DNA of 64,000 nucleotides from Ascarosepion bandense. Taxonomy: Eukaryota; Mollusca; Cephalopoda; Sepiida; Sepiidae. Location: positions 2,492,501 through 2,556,500 of the forward strand of contig JBBBDQ010001124.1 of NCBI GenBank assembly GCA_037127315.1, read 5' to 3'. Under the pieces are notes generated by a model that was not told the DNA's origin, did not search any database, and was given only the letters and a program-made list of their open reading frames with translations. Positions 1-11,539 of the stretch are shown one piece after another. Each line of letters starts with the position of its first letter. Position 1 is the stretch's first letter. The position numbers were made by a program, and so were the translations under genes.

Positions 1-61
1 AAAATTCGTACGTTTGCCATAACATTAGGTTGGCCACGCTGCCTTCTGCTCATGTATGATT

Positions 62-514
62 GTAGTTGGTATTGTTGTGATCACGGGATCGAAGTTTGCG
101 TTTGATCGCGCCAGTGCAAACATGGTCGCTCCGCTAGCAGTATGCACCAGGGGGGAACAAAGAGCAGTAATCCGATTTTTCTGATCGAAAGTTATGTCAA
201 CGGCTGAAATTCATCAGAGGTTTTTAACAGAATACGGCAATGGTACACTACCAGGTAAATATGTGTATGCGTTGATCGAGAACATTAAACGTGACCGGAC
301 AAGCGTGACGCACGAAGAAGGAGCGGAACACTCGTCGACTTCCATCACTGACGGGAAAATTCAGCAAGATCGAGAGATGGTAATGGTGAACTGGCATGGT
401 TCTCCGGAGATTCTGATCACTGTTCTTTGTTCCTCCTTGTCAGCAGAGCGGCCATGTTTACACTGGTGCAATCAAACTCAAACTTCGATACGTGACCACA
501 ATAGTACCAACTGT
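62..514 (+). mobile_element. mariner deletion derivative with about 70-bp terminal inverted repeats
   Basis: Positions 63-134 and 443-513 are inverted copies of each other with scattered mismatches, starting GTTGGTA and ending near CATGGTCGC/GCGGCCATG. Between them an ORF from 194, preceded in frame by EQRAVIRFF and a stop, reads STAEIHQRF, then KRDRTSVTHEEGAEHSST and KIQQDREMVM. These match the N-terminal helix-turn-helix region of mariner transposases, including the RTSVTHEEG linker. The catalytic part is absent, so it is a non-autonomous remnant. Confidence 0.75.
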
Positions 515-530
515 GAGCACGGTCCTGAGC

Positions 531-1330
531 ATGACGGTAAACTGCATCCGGCAGCAAGGCCTTTGATTTTGAGGTTGTGAGGAGTATGGAATCACCTCTT
601 AATTGCTGTTGTTCCCAGGTCCACCCTGACTCAGAGTGGTAGCAGCTGTTAGGCTCCCAGATATAGGCAAATAATTAACCCCCAAACTATGGTCAAAACA
701 CTATGAGAATATGAAAATACACTTTTATAGAAATATATACATAAATATAGACTTTTATAGAAAAATGTACATTTTTGAAGGAAAAAATTTCTTCTCAGCA
801 AAACATTTTTTAATACGAAACTAGAAGACATTTTCAGTTTTCTAAAATAAAAAAAAAGAATAAAAACAAAAAATTTTCATTGAAATTTGACTAAATCAAC
901 CTCCTCACTATAACCGAACATTAAAAAAAGTACCTTAAAACCCCGCCTCTTTTTGGCAACCCAAAGAGGTTGATACGCCTTTAAACAAAACTCAAACTCA
1001 GATCCATTTACAAAAAATAGACTTTTATAGAACTATATGCATAAAATAGACTTTTATTGAAAAATATACATTTTTTTAAGGAAAAATATGACCAACAAGA
1101 CATTTTTTAAAGGAAAAAATATTACTAACAATACATTTTTGAAGGAAAAAAAAGAAGGAAAAATTGTTGCCAAAATGAATTTTTGAAGAAAAAAACATAT
1201 TACCAGCAATATATTTTTGAATACAAAACTAGAAAACATCTTCATAAAAAAATACCTTAAAACTCCACCTTTTGGGCATTAAATAACCCACAGAGGTTGA
1301 TATGCCGTTGAACAAAGTTTAAAACTAAAC
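531..1330 (-). repeat. Dispersed repeat, family A (long copy)
   Basis: Read on the minus strand, this copy aligns block by block with 54165-54515: the GGCATATCAACC block, AAAAGTCT blocks, GTTTTGACC, GGGTTAA and then CAGGGTGGACCTGGGAAC with AACAGCAATT. An internal part (about 720-850 and 1015-1245) is itself repeated twice. No protein is recognisable, and the ORFs here are AT-rich low-complexity frames. Class unknown. Confidence 0.6.
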
Positions 1331-1562
1331 TCAACTAGAAGGACGCTTGAGTAGAAGGCAGCATGACAAACTTAAATTTATCATGGCGAAAGTGCGGATA
1401 ATTTTTGACTTAACCTTGTATTTCCAATTAGTTGAAACCAGAAGTCATAAAAGGCATGACTAGTGTAATATCAGGATGATAATAATATCCCCTCAAATTG
1501 CTTAAAGCTATGGATATAATATGTTCATAAAAAAATCTTGTAAAACACGTTTCAAAATTAGT

Positions 1563-1860
1563 TAGTCAATTAATTGCCATTCGTGATACACGCTTGGACG
1601 ATCATGTCTCTTTTGAAAGACGACTGACTAGGCAGAAGATTTTCTCGCTGTAGGTTGCCATTACTTTCTGTGCTAGACTGGTTGCCAACCAAGGGTACAG
1701 AACCTAATCTAATTCAACCCATAGCTGGAGGGAGAAGAGTTGGATTACTACTTCTCCCAAGGGTATATGTGCGTAAGTAAATGAAACAAATTCGAATGGA
1801 ATTCGAACTCGGCTCTCCGACTTCTCATTCCGACCTGATATCTGTTACGCTACAACGCAG
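1563..1860 (-). mobile_element. tRNA-derived SINE (diverged full-length copy)
   Basis: Minus-strand copy of the family that fills this window. The head has a B-box-like GAGTTCGAATTCC, then a conserved body (CTTGGGAAAGGTATTAAT, GGTTGCCATT on the plus strand) and the tail CACTTAACTGACTGA. This copy is more diverged than most. Confidence 0.8.
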
Positions 1861-1963
1861 AGACCGACCACTGAATATATTCCGTAAACTGTGTGGGACT
1901 TCTGGCGGGAAAAGAGCTCATAAGCATTTCCTTGAAAGAATAACAGGCAATCCCTCCCTTCAT

Positions 1964-2260
1964 AGTCAGTTAAGTGCCATACGTGATACACGCTTTGGGC
2001 GATCATGTCTCGAAAGAAACATGACTGACTGGGCAGAAGATTATTCCGCAGTAGGTTGCCATTGATTTCTGCGATAGACTGGTTGCCGATCAAGGCGATA
2101 GAACCCAATCTGTCCTGTTATTTAACCCATAACTGGAAGGAATAGACGGATTAATACCTTTCCCAAGGGTATTTGCGCGTAAGTGAATGCAATGAATTCA
2201 GCTGGAATTTGAACTCGACTCCCCGATTTCTCGTTCCGAGCCGATATCCAATGCACCACA
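1964..2260 (-). mobile_element. tRNA-derived SINE
   Basis: Near-complete minus-strand copy with the tail complement AGTCAGTTAAGTGCC at its left and the tRNA-like head (GGCTCGGAACGAGAAATC) at its right. Confidence 0.88.
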
Positions 2261-5200
2261 ATAGTAGCTTTCTAAAACCGGCACATTCAGCAACTGACTC
2301 CGTACCTTGTGCATATGTAACTCCGAACACAAACGTATTGCAGACACTAACGTTATTTTGTTTCCATAAACAAATTTAGTTTCGGACCAGAATAAATATT
2401 ATTTTTCAGTGATTAAAACCTGAAGAATTCCTTGACTTTTCGGAAAATGAAAGGTTTCCGTCATGTACACATTCCAGAATATCTATAAACTCCAAAATGA
2501 ATTTCAAAAGTTCAAAGAATTTTCCAGATTATGAATTCACCAAGCTTACATTTCTGTAGATATTTTCTTAGTTTTGCCTAGTCTGGTATGAGGCCATGAT
2601 ATTATTATTTTATAAATCCTACATTCAGAACTGCAACAGTGGGATACCTAGTGATGATTGATTTCTCTACATTAGAACAGTTTGCTAGACCAATTTATTT
2701 GTCAGCTCTCTACAGAAAGCTTCCTTCTTTTTTCCTTTTTCTCTTTTTTTTTCCTTTTTCTCTTTTTTTTCCTTTTTCTCTTTTTTTTTCCTTTTTCTCT
2801 TTTTTTTTTCCTTTTGCTCTTTTTTTTTCCTCCCCCCGTAAACCTTTAATCAATATATTCCTCTTTTGCCACTTTCTGTGACACAACAGCGATAGTAGAT
2901 TCCATTGGTGTTGGGTCTTCTTAAGTCGTCCAGAGACCGGTTCGCCCAAAAAAATGGCTTTCCAAACTACACGGTCAGCCTATGCGCGATATTGATATAA
3001 GGATGAGCTTTATTATTACCGAATCATATAACTGTGTATGCCATCCGCAATGCGAAGGAGGGGAAAGAAGTAATAAAAACTTCTTTCAAACCCCAGAATT
3101 GCAGCAGTTCCCATTGTTATTTTGTTCATTCTGGTTTTTAATAGGTAAAAAATGTTCTTATTTGCCCGTTAACCCAAATGATATATGCAAATGGGATCCT
3201 AAACAACAATGAAAATTTTTTAAGTTTTTGGAGGGTTATTTTTCTACACTTCGGATTAATTTTTTGGTTTCAACTACATATTTAAATGAAGACAAAAGGA
3301 AAGTTTATCTTAGCATTTCGTCCTCTGGAGAACTTTATCAAGGCAAATGTATGAATTTTATTTTGTGACAAGTCTTTATATACAAGAGCAAAATTGGTCG
3401 GCTCAGATAGATAACTTTTCCGTTTGTCTTTTTACTGATATACTCTATCTAAAATGTTTACCCATATATAAACTGACCAATTTGCTTTCGGCTAACATTA
3501 CCCCTTATCAAATACTTGTGGCTTTCGTCCTATGTAAATTTTTTTTTCTTTTTTTTTTCTTTTTTTTTTCTTTTTTCTTTTTTTTTTCTTTTTTTTTTCT
3601 TTTTTTTTTCTTTTTTTTTCTTTTTTTTTCTTTTTTTTTTCTTTTTTCTTTTTTCTTTCCGGAACCCAAAAATTCGATCAGAAATGTAGCAAAAATGATA
3701 TTTCTGTCTGAATTTCTAGGATAAGAAGTTATTATTATTTACACTATTTATATGCGAGCTTTTGTCTTAATCTTTATCACACTGTTGCGCACTCCGGCCT
3801 TCCTCGAGTGTATATCTATCTTGGTAACCTACAGGGAATTACCTGAACCCTTTATTTAATATACGGGTGTAAACTGCTCTCGTTTCACAACTCATGTCTA
3901 GAGATATCGCTTAAATATTTTTTTTTTTCATTTAGTACCGTTCAGTTTTTGCTAGCCTGTTTCTACTGGGCGCAAGTACATACTGCCCGTTGAAGAAGAC
4001 CGGAATATGATAACGGAAACAAGTTGAGAACAATGGTCCGAATATAAATAGTATAAATAAAAATTTAAAAAGACTAAATTTTTTTCTCCCAAAGAACTTT
4101 GTGTGTGTATACATTCATATGGGGAAAGCTAGGAATCCATCTCTTCTCCCGATCTGGGTAAAAATAGGCAAACTAAGTTTTATAGCTTCAAGTGGCACCC
4201 AGGCAAAACCTCTAACTATGGGTTAAATAGTCTCATCAAATTTGATTATAGCTACACCCACTGAATACATAGTCAATCAACGAGTTCCTTCAGCGTGAGT
4301 GAGAAGGCCCGAATCTGAGAAAGGAAGAAAGGCGGTCGTTGAAAACAAGTATTAGTGAACAAAAAAATTTTTTGCCGTTAAGCTACAGGCTTAGAGACGA
4401 ACAAATAGGACGAATATTAAACACTAAATCTTTAAGCATTTCACTGGGTTGTTTTTGTTTTTTGTTTTTGTGGGGGTTTTTTGGGGCGGGTGTTTTTTTT
4501 TTTTTTTTGTCTTTTTTTTTTTTTTTTTGGTGTTTTTTGTTTTGTGTCTTTTTTTTTTTTTTTTTCGGTCAAGTATGAATATTGGAGTGCATTTTTTTTT
4601 TTTTTTTTTTTTAAGAAATAAAACCGGTATTATAGGCTGTCAGCTGCAGTAGTTAAGTCACTAAGAAAATTTATTTGAAAAAAAATACTTCCTAACTTTA
4701 CATTTTACCCAATATTTGCTCATGCTTATAGTCAAACCTCAAGAGCAGGCACCGGTATTTGCCAGAATTCCAAGACACTTTTCCTCTTTGCAGGAATTCG
4801 TTTCTTGTCTACTCTTTCTTCGCTAACCCATTTGTAAGATGACACTCTGACTCCTCAAATGCGAAGGGGGGTGGGGGGAAATTCCATTTCTAACCCGAGA
4901 AAGAAAAACAAGTGGAAAGTGTCGGGTGTTTCACAAGATTCAAGGTTTTTCTTAAATGAGGTTTTTAGAAAGAAATGAAACCTGAACCTTTCTAACATTC
5001 TACTCACATTTGTATGCAATGGGTATTGCAAGTTTTAGAAGGAAGAGACTGACCCGGACCGCAATAGTATAAGGGTGGAAAGCATGGGATATAAAGTCTA
5101 GAGGTTCAGTGTGTGTTACTAGCTGAGGCACTACAAACCATTTTTCATTTTTCCCTCCGGATTAATGTAATAACTGAAGACAGAAAATGACGTAAATCCA

Positions 5201-5280
5201 AAGTTACATATGAATAGTAAAATATGATTTTCAGTAACTAAACAAAGTATCAAGAAAAAATGTTTTTTAAAAAAAAGTGG
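2261..5280. other. Gene-free stretch with long oligo-T/pyrimidine tracts
   Basis: I see no coding region. It contains imperfect T-rich tracts at 2723-2830 (TTTTTC/TCTTTT units), 3538-3656 (TTTTTTTTTC units) and 4449-4612 (T runs with G). ORFs across these tracts are poly-Phe/Leu frames and not genes. A weak SINE-like trace (CTATGGGTTAAATAG) lies near 4210. Confidence 0.6.
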
Positions 5281-5505
5281 TATGTAACATCTAATGGCCT
5301 TATATAGCAGTGAATGCTGGGCAAACCTCACACAGACGAAGAAGAAACTTGAAGAGACAGGAATATGGTTCTACAGAAGGATGCTGAGAATGTTATAGGT
5401 AGAGCAAGTGAGTAAAGAAGATTTACAAAGAAATTATGAACCGCAAGGAAAGATACTTATTGAACACTTAATGAGCGAAGAGGGTCTTGAGAATTCAACA
5501 TTCAC
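5281..5505 (+). mobile_element. RTE-type LINE, 3' fragment (plus copy)
   Basis: The plus-strand frame reads LYSSECWANLTQ, KKLEETGIWFYRRMLRML and EEGLENS, the C-terminal tail of the endonuclease-reverse transcriptase polyprotein of RTE-like LINEs (pattern RRMLRISW...EGLENL). Stops interrupt it. It stops where the minus-strand copy begins. Confidence 0.75.
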
Positions 5506-6605
5506 TTAGACGGACTTATATGTGACATGTGCCTTCCCCGTTTCCTGATCCCTGGTGGCTCTTAGCACGCTTTCTCCTCTTACCCCACCCAAACCCCGCT
5601 CTGCCATCCACTTGCTCAGGACCTTCAAATATATTATCCGCTGCTTTCCCCTGTCTTTCTTTCCCTCTATCTGACCTGTGAGTATCAGATTCTCTAAGCC
5701 CTCCTTTCTCATCACATGTTCCGGGAACTTCAGCTGTCTTTTCCTGATGCTCAGTATTAATTTCCTTTTCATTTCCATCCTTTCCAAAACCTCATCATTG
5801 CTCACATGCTCGATCCATGATATTCGCAGCGTCCTTATGTAGAACCACATTTCAGTTTCTTCAAGTTTTTCTTTCATTTTTTATATTGTCCAGCATTCTC
5901 TGCCATATTGAAGAATATACATCAAATAGCAATCCAGTTCTCTCTCTCTCTCTCTCTCCTATTTTATTTTGTTTTGTTTTTTTTGTTTAAGCGAAATGTT
6001 CCTGTCTCTTAATACTCTGCTCAGCTTCTGGAAGGCGTCCTTGACCATGCCAATTCGTCTTCGGATCTCAGTGTCGCACTTTACGACTTCTGTTAGAACA
6101 CTTCCCAAGTACTTAAATTTTTGTACTTGCTTCATTTTAGTATCCCTAACCTGTAATTGGCATTTTGGGCTCGTCCGTTTGCTGATGACCATACATTCGG
6201 TTTTCTTGCAATTTATTTGTAGTCCTTTCTTTCGACTTTCTTCATCTACCCTTTTTAAGAGGTCTTGTAGTTTTCTTTCCGTGTCGGCTATCAGCACTGT
6301 ATCATTTGTGTATGTTGTTCAGATTGTGACCGCTAATGACGAATCCTGGCCTAACTTCTAGGGTCATCAGAATAGTCTCGCTGTACAAGTTGAATAGATC
6401 CGGTAAAAATACACATCCTTGTCTTACGCCCCTTTCTATCTTTTGTATATCTGCTGAATTCGTTTCCTGTCCGTATGCAGGCGGTTTGCTGCCAGTAGAG
6501 GTACTTTGATATCTTTGCCAAATATATGGCGGTTGCTGAGCATTTCTATCAATTCTTTGTGACGTATTTTGTCGAACGCCTTACTGAAGGCAAAAGAAGT
6601 GGGTA
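5506..6605 (-). mobile_element. RTE-type LINE, RT domain and 3' end (minus copy)
   Basis: Minus-strand translation gives, in order, KAFDKIRHKELIEMLSNR (6595 on), QGCVFLPDLFNLYSE, then VLIADTERKLQDLLKRV at 6297, KKTECMVISKR, FKYLGSVLTE, a (GA)n insertion at 5939-5958, and KLEETEMWF, RISWIEHVSNDEVLERM, RKRQLKFPEHVMRKEGLE, the C-terminal tail. Several frameshifts are present and the YADD-type active site is damaged. It is an inactive LINE remnant. Confidence 0.88.
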
Positions 6606-6771
6606 ACAGCGAGAAAGCTACTTAAAATGTTTCTGCGAATGGACAAAAAAAGGGTGGCGGGTCAAGAGCCAAAACTGATTTAGAACGACAGAAAAATGAC
6701 GTTTTGGGGAGCTATGATCATTCACGCCCTCAAAGAACATTGCACATGAAAGTATAATTAAAGAAGCTTAC

Positions 6772-7080
6772 ATATGCGTTGTGCTGCAGTGGATATCGAC
6801 TCGGAACGACAAATCGGAGTGCCGAGTTCGAATTCCATTTGCATTCCTTGCATTCACTTACGCACAGATACACCTGGGAAAGGTATTAATCCGTCTCTTC
6901 CCTCCAGTTATTGGTTAAATAACAGGACAGATTGGGTTCTATAGCATTGGCTGACAACCAGTCTACCGCAGAAAGCAATGGCAACCTACTGCGGGATAAT
7001 CTTCTGCCAAGTCAGTCATGTCTCTTTTGAGACATGATCGCCCAAAGCGTGTATCACGTATGACACTTAACTGACTGACT
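6772..7080 (+). mobile_element. tRNA-derived SINE
   Basis: Full-length copy: head with A-box-like GTGCTGCAGTGGAT and B-box-like GAGTTCGAATTCC, body with GGGAAAGGTATTAATCC and GGTTAAATAACAGGACAG, tail ending CTGACTGACT. Confidence 0.9.
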
Positions 7081-7307
7081 GGCTGATTTTTAAAATAATA
7101 ACCAAGTGACCTGCCTATATGTATAATACGAGATTCTATCAAAACTTCGGGGAATGACGATAAAAAATATCCTAAAATTTAGTTTTCACCGTTTCTATAC
7201 TAGTATCTATGTCTGATTTGCATAGTGGCTCACAGAAAGAGTATTTTACATTACGTTCCCTTGTTTCTTACGAATCCATGTATGTGTAAATTTGTAATGT
7301 CACACAC

Positions 7308-7607
7308 ATGTGCGTTGTGGTGTAATGGATATCAGCTCGGAATGAGAAATCAGAGAGCCAAGTTCAAATTTCAGTCGCATTCGTTTCATTCACTTCCGCA
7401 CAAATACCCTTGGGAAAGGCATTAATCTAACTCTTCTCCCTCCGGCTATGGGTTGAATAGCAGAACGTATTGGGTTCTATAACCTTGGTTGGCAACCAGT
7501 TTACCGCAGAAAGTAATGGCAACCTAGTGCGGGAAAATCTTCTGCCCAGTCAGTCATGTCTCTTTCGAGACATGATCACCCAAGCGTGTATCACTTAATG
7601 GACTGAC
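7308..7607 (+). mobile_element. tRNA-derived SINE
   Basis: Nearly complete copy with ATGTGCGTTGTGGTGTAATGG head. The tail is shortened to ATCACTTAATGGACTGAC. It lies at the downstream edge of the hAT-like remnant on the other strand. Confidence 0.88.
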
Positions 7608-7816
7608 ATTTTCTGCTGATCCGTCATATCTATTAAGACGCACACTTCGTTTTCGTTCTTATTTTTCCATCACTAATCTGTATCTGGATATATACTCCCG
7701 GCTTTGAATTCATATCCACTAAATTTGTCTCTAGTTTCTTGAAGATAGGTTTTCATAGACTCAAGATGATTCCTGGCAACGACGATATTCGCAAGCTTTG
7801 ATTGCAGGGCCTTGCT

Positions 7817-8011
7817 TGTTCTGCCTATTCTTGTTCTGCCTATTCTTGTTCTGCCTATTCTTGTTCTGCCTATTCTTGTTCTGCCTATTCTTGTTCTGCC
7901 TATTCTTGTTCTGCCTATTCTTGTTCTGCCTATTCTTGTTCTGCCTATTCTTGTTCTGCCTATTCTTGTTCTGCCTATTCTTGTTCTGCCTATTCTTGTT
8001 CTGCCTATTCT
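7817..8011. repeat. Minisatellite, 13 units of 15 bp
   Basis: The unit TGTTCTGCCTATTCT is repeated 13 times with no visible differences. Because the unit is a multiple of three, every frame stays open (LVLPI, CSAYS, LFCLF on plus; IGRTR on minus). The minus frame joins LERIGRTR to SKALQSKLAN, so the array arose inside the transposase reading frame. Confidence 0.97.
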
Positions 8012-8312
8012 TTCTAACAAGTCATTCCAAAGAATTGAGAAAAATTGTTTCCAGGTTTTCCCCTTTTTTACTCCGTCCTTCTGTCCCTCACCTTGCTGTT
8101 CATTATCAGCTGATAGAGTTCAGTGCATGTTTTATTTTCTCTAAACCCCCCTACAGAATATGAATAGTATCAAAATATTCTGAATATCGTGTTAGACGCT
8201 TGACCACAAAATCTTTTCCTTGAGATGGTGTCAATAATTTTCAGTGATGAGTGGAACCAGATGAAATTAATGCAAATGCTGAATAAAATTAAAAGAATTT
8301 TATTGTCTGTTG

Positions 8313-8623
8313 GATGTGCGTTGCGGTGCATTGGATATCGGCTCGGAACGAGAAATTGGGGAGTCGAGTTCGAATTCCAGTTGAATTCATTGCATTCACT
8401 TAGACGCAAATACCATTGGGAAAGGTATTAGTCAGTCTCTTCCTTCCAGTTATGGGTTAAATAACAGGACAGATTGGGTTTTATAGCCTTGGTCGGCAAC
8501 CAGTTTACCGCAGAAAGCAATGGCAACCTACTGCGGGAAAATCTTCTGCCCAGTCAGTCATGTCTCTTTCGAGACATGATCGCCCAAAGCGTTTATGACG
8601 TATGGCACTTAACTGACTGACTG
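8313..8623 (+). mobile_element. tRNA-derived SINE with 11-bp target-site duplication
   Basis: Full-length copy flanked by ATTGTCTGTTG at 8302-8312 and again at 8624-8634, which is direct evidence of retrotransposition. It sits inside the hAT-like remnant and is therefore younger than it. Confidence 0.95.
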
Positions 8624-9821
8624 ATTGTCTGTTGACGGCACTTTGCTGCTTTTACTCCCAAGTTCAGGCTATGTCCAGCACAAGAAACATACATCGCAAA
8701 CTTAACGAATCCGTGAATGCAATCCAATATATCGTCCAGATTTGAGGCATTATCTATGACGATGACAGTTTTATGTTCTCATTAATAAAATACATAAGTG
8801 TCCTTTGTTGCGGGAGAAAAGATGGGGATGAACGTCAAGAAACATTCCAAAAGATCACAGCTTTTAATGTATCGCACAGTAACTGACAGTTGATCTGTGT
8901 GTGGTGGGGATTTCTGGAGTGAAATCTACTCTTATTGAAAAATACTTTAACTCTGTTACTTCTCTAAGAATAGTACAAAGAACCCGTTTTCTCATTAATT
9001 CAATAATTTCCTCACAAATATTTGCAGATAAATATGACGGATTCACTTTTCCAGGTTCCATACATTTTGAGATGTTATTTCAAGAAAGGGTCAGATTCAC
9101 TCAGCAACTCTAGTATCCCTAAATAGGTGCCCTTTTTTGCTGACCCAATAATCTGATTTTCTTCACGGAATGGCAAGTCTCTGGTGCCAAAAAAGAGAAT
9201 TGCGAAAACGAAACCATACATGCCAACATTTTATGCCAATATTTCTGCTCTGAGCGATGTTTCTAAAGTAATAAAGAATCTACAGCTGTAGTTTCTTTAT
9301 GCCCTATCATATATATATATATATATATATATGCTCTCATGCACTTTCGATGTTTTCCTTTGTCATGTTCTACAATAACATTGTTGTGCTTCCAGTCAAT
9401 GAACTCTGACGTTGCGAGGGGAGACTGTGTCTTGGACAACAGGAGACATAGAAAGCAGTACAAACCATGGTGAATAGAGTAGCCATTGCCGTTTTAAACA
9501 CTTGCCATTCCGTAGTTCACGTTTGAACACATTATTTGATAAGTACATTGCCTTCCTATTCTCTACTCAAGCTATTTTATACGCTTTGCGTGATTTTAAA
9601 AGGTAGCTATCATTATTTTTACATAATGAAAACCTATTTCGAATCCAGTAATCTATTGTGTTAGTATCATTAACGTTCTATAGCCCCCGGATCTGTCTCT
9701 TGGATTGCAAAATACTTTACTGTTACAGATCTAGATATTTCCTTTTAAAAAATGCCACTAGCAGCAACAGGCATTTGTCTGCTAAAACCTGTGTGATTGA
9801 CAGCAGGAATGGATGAAGATG

Positions 9822-10407
9822 TACGAGGGTCATTCAATAAATAAGGTGAATTTTTCGGTATAAGGACTTCTACGAGGGTCATTCAATAAATAAGGTGAAT
9901 TTTTCGGTATAAGGACTTCCAAAACAGAGAGACGCTTACTTTTTTGTAATTTTTTTCCTTTACTTCTTTTTCGAAGGGGTTTAATGTTTTTTTTTTTTTG
10001 CAGATTGAAAAAAAACTTTGAGAGTTTTGGGGATTAACAAAGATGGCCAACCAAGAAGCATGCTCCAGGATTGAACAGAGGTCAGTTATCAAGTTTTTGG
10101 TTGCTGAAGGGTGCAAACCAGTTGCAATTCATAGAATGTCGAATGTGTATAGTGCCACATATTTAAAAAAAAAATGTCTATAAGTGGGCTAAACTGTTTA
10201 AAGAAGTTTGAAAGTGACGATGAAGTTAAAAGTGCTGTGAGCGATTGGCTGAGACATCAGTCCAAAGATTTTTACGCTGAGGGAATACGGAAGATTGTGC
10301 ACAGATGGGAAAAGTGTGTGACACTGCTGGGAGACTACGTTGAAAAAAAAAAGTAAGCTTCTGTCTGTATTAGATAAATTCACCTTATTTATTGAATGAC
10401 CCTCGTA
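9822..10407 (+). mobile_element. mariner element with internal deletion and duplicated left end
   Basis: Left ends ACGAGGGTCATTCAATAAAT at 9823 and 9872 (a 49-bp tandem duplication, 9822-9870 and 9871-9919) face an inverted copy at 10376-10406, with TA at the borders. Inside, ATG at 10043 starts MANQEACSRIEQRSVIKFLV and then HRMSNVYSA, the N-terminal mariner helix-turn-helix. After a frameshift YKWAKLFKE is joined directly to FESDDEVKSAVSDWL and HRWEKCV with GDYVEK, the C-terminal end. The whole DDD catalytic core is missing, so it is non-autonomous. Confidence 0.93.
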
Positions 10408-11539
10408 GATGCTATATCTGAAAGAACAGTACTAGTGGCTGATATTGCAAGAGTGGATTCTGATGTGGGTGCTGTATTTGAAGGAATGGTATGAATTGCT
10501 GTCATTTCACATGTGTTGAGCCACGATGGTAATTTTAAGCTTTCCTATTTTCTCCTTCCCAGCAGCTCTCATCTGTACTCCACTTAAAACCTTACGTTCC
10601 ATTTCTTCTGAAAGGCTTATTTATTAGTGTAAATAATTACAATACCTCATTTCAGAAATATAAACAAAAATAATTTATTTAAAAAAACAAAAGTTTCTTG
10701 ACAAAATTTCAAAAGTAAATCAAACCAGAGGGGAAAAAAAGATGATTATTGTCCCACAGAAAGTCAACAGTAGTCCTGGTCACAAATATTAAGATAGAAA
10801 TGAGTTTTACCGATGAGTCTGTGCTAGAACTGTGCAAAGACTGGTCGCCGGGAGTCAGGATCAGTTTTTTTATTTATTTCTGTGATAGTGGAATTGTTTA
10901 CAAGACAAACCATTTAGGTAAGGGGCCTCTTGAAGAAAGTCTTCATTTCCAGTATCTTCCAGGTCAAAAATAGACCTTCTCCCATTTTTTTTTTTATTCC
11001 AGAACCAACTTAAATGAAATGAATCTTTCTATTATGACACATTTTCACCACTCGCAATAAGTGTGGTTCGTCGTAGTAATTTCTGTTTTTAGTATTTCTA
11101 AAAATTGGCTTCTGTAACATAAGTCACTTAGATTAGTCTGGGGCCAATGCGATAATAGCAATATTAAGCTACAAAAGAGCCGTGTAGCTTTAATTTAAAC
11201 GAGTTTATGTGGGTTTATTTTAAAATAGGTACCTGAACTCATTTTCGATAACTAACTTTAATTGAATTTTTAAAAATAAAACTTTCTTGAAACTTATTTT
11301 AGTTTTAATTGAAAGCTAAATGATCAAATTTACTATTCCTAGGAAGCAAAATACTCTGTATTTCAAACAAAAATTATATTGATTGGAATATAAAATTTCG
11401 AGACATTGTTATTATTTTTTTTTTTTAAGTTTTTCGGTTTTTTGCCACATTTGTAAACAATAGTTAATTCTCGGTTTTAAAAATGTTGCAAAAATAAAAT
11501 ATACATCTGTAATGTATTTTTTGGGGGGGGAAATTAGCA
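10408..11539. other. No gene recognised
   Basis: AT-rich sequence with poly-T runs. The ORF at 10749-10973 has no recognisable motif and is flanked by nothing gene-like, so I do not call it. Confidence 0.5.

Larger units (their letters stand above)
7610..9475 (-). pseudogene. hAT-like (DUF4371/ZMYM1-type) transposase remnant
   Basis: Minus-strand frames from 9475 downwards read GLYCFLCLLLSKTQSPLATS and FIDWKHNNVIVEHDKGKHRK (zinc-binding N-terminal region), GTRDLPFREENQIIGS, FLGILELLSESDPF-like text, VSYLSANICEEIIELM, ISIRVDFTPEIPTTHR, ECFLTFIPIF, DNASNLDDILDC, YVSCAGHSLNLGVKAAKC, then after a SINE insertion TIKFF, KDFVVKRL and FFSILWNDLLERI, and finally NHLESMKTYLQETRDKF. This is the domain order of DUF4371 hAT-family transposases such as those behind ZMYM1-like genes. 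Many stops and frameshifts make it a pseudogene. A SINE (8313-8623), a (TA)n and a 15-bp minisatellite interrupt it. Confidence 0.85.

Noticed and set aside
2639..4652. ORFs rich in Phe, Leu, Lys and Glu over T tracts
   Set aside because: They are translations of homopolymer-like DNA with no conserved motif.
7817..8011. CRISPR-like array
   Set aside because: Units are directly joined, without spacers, and the DNA is animal nuclear sequence.
7798..8163. Three overlapping plus-strand ORFs with LVLPI, CSAYS and LFCLF repeats
   Set aside because: They arise because the 15-bp unit keeps all frames open. The conserved protein signal is on the minus strand.
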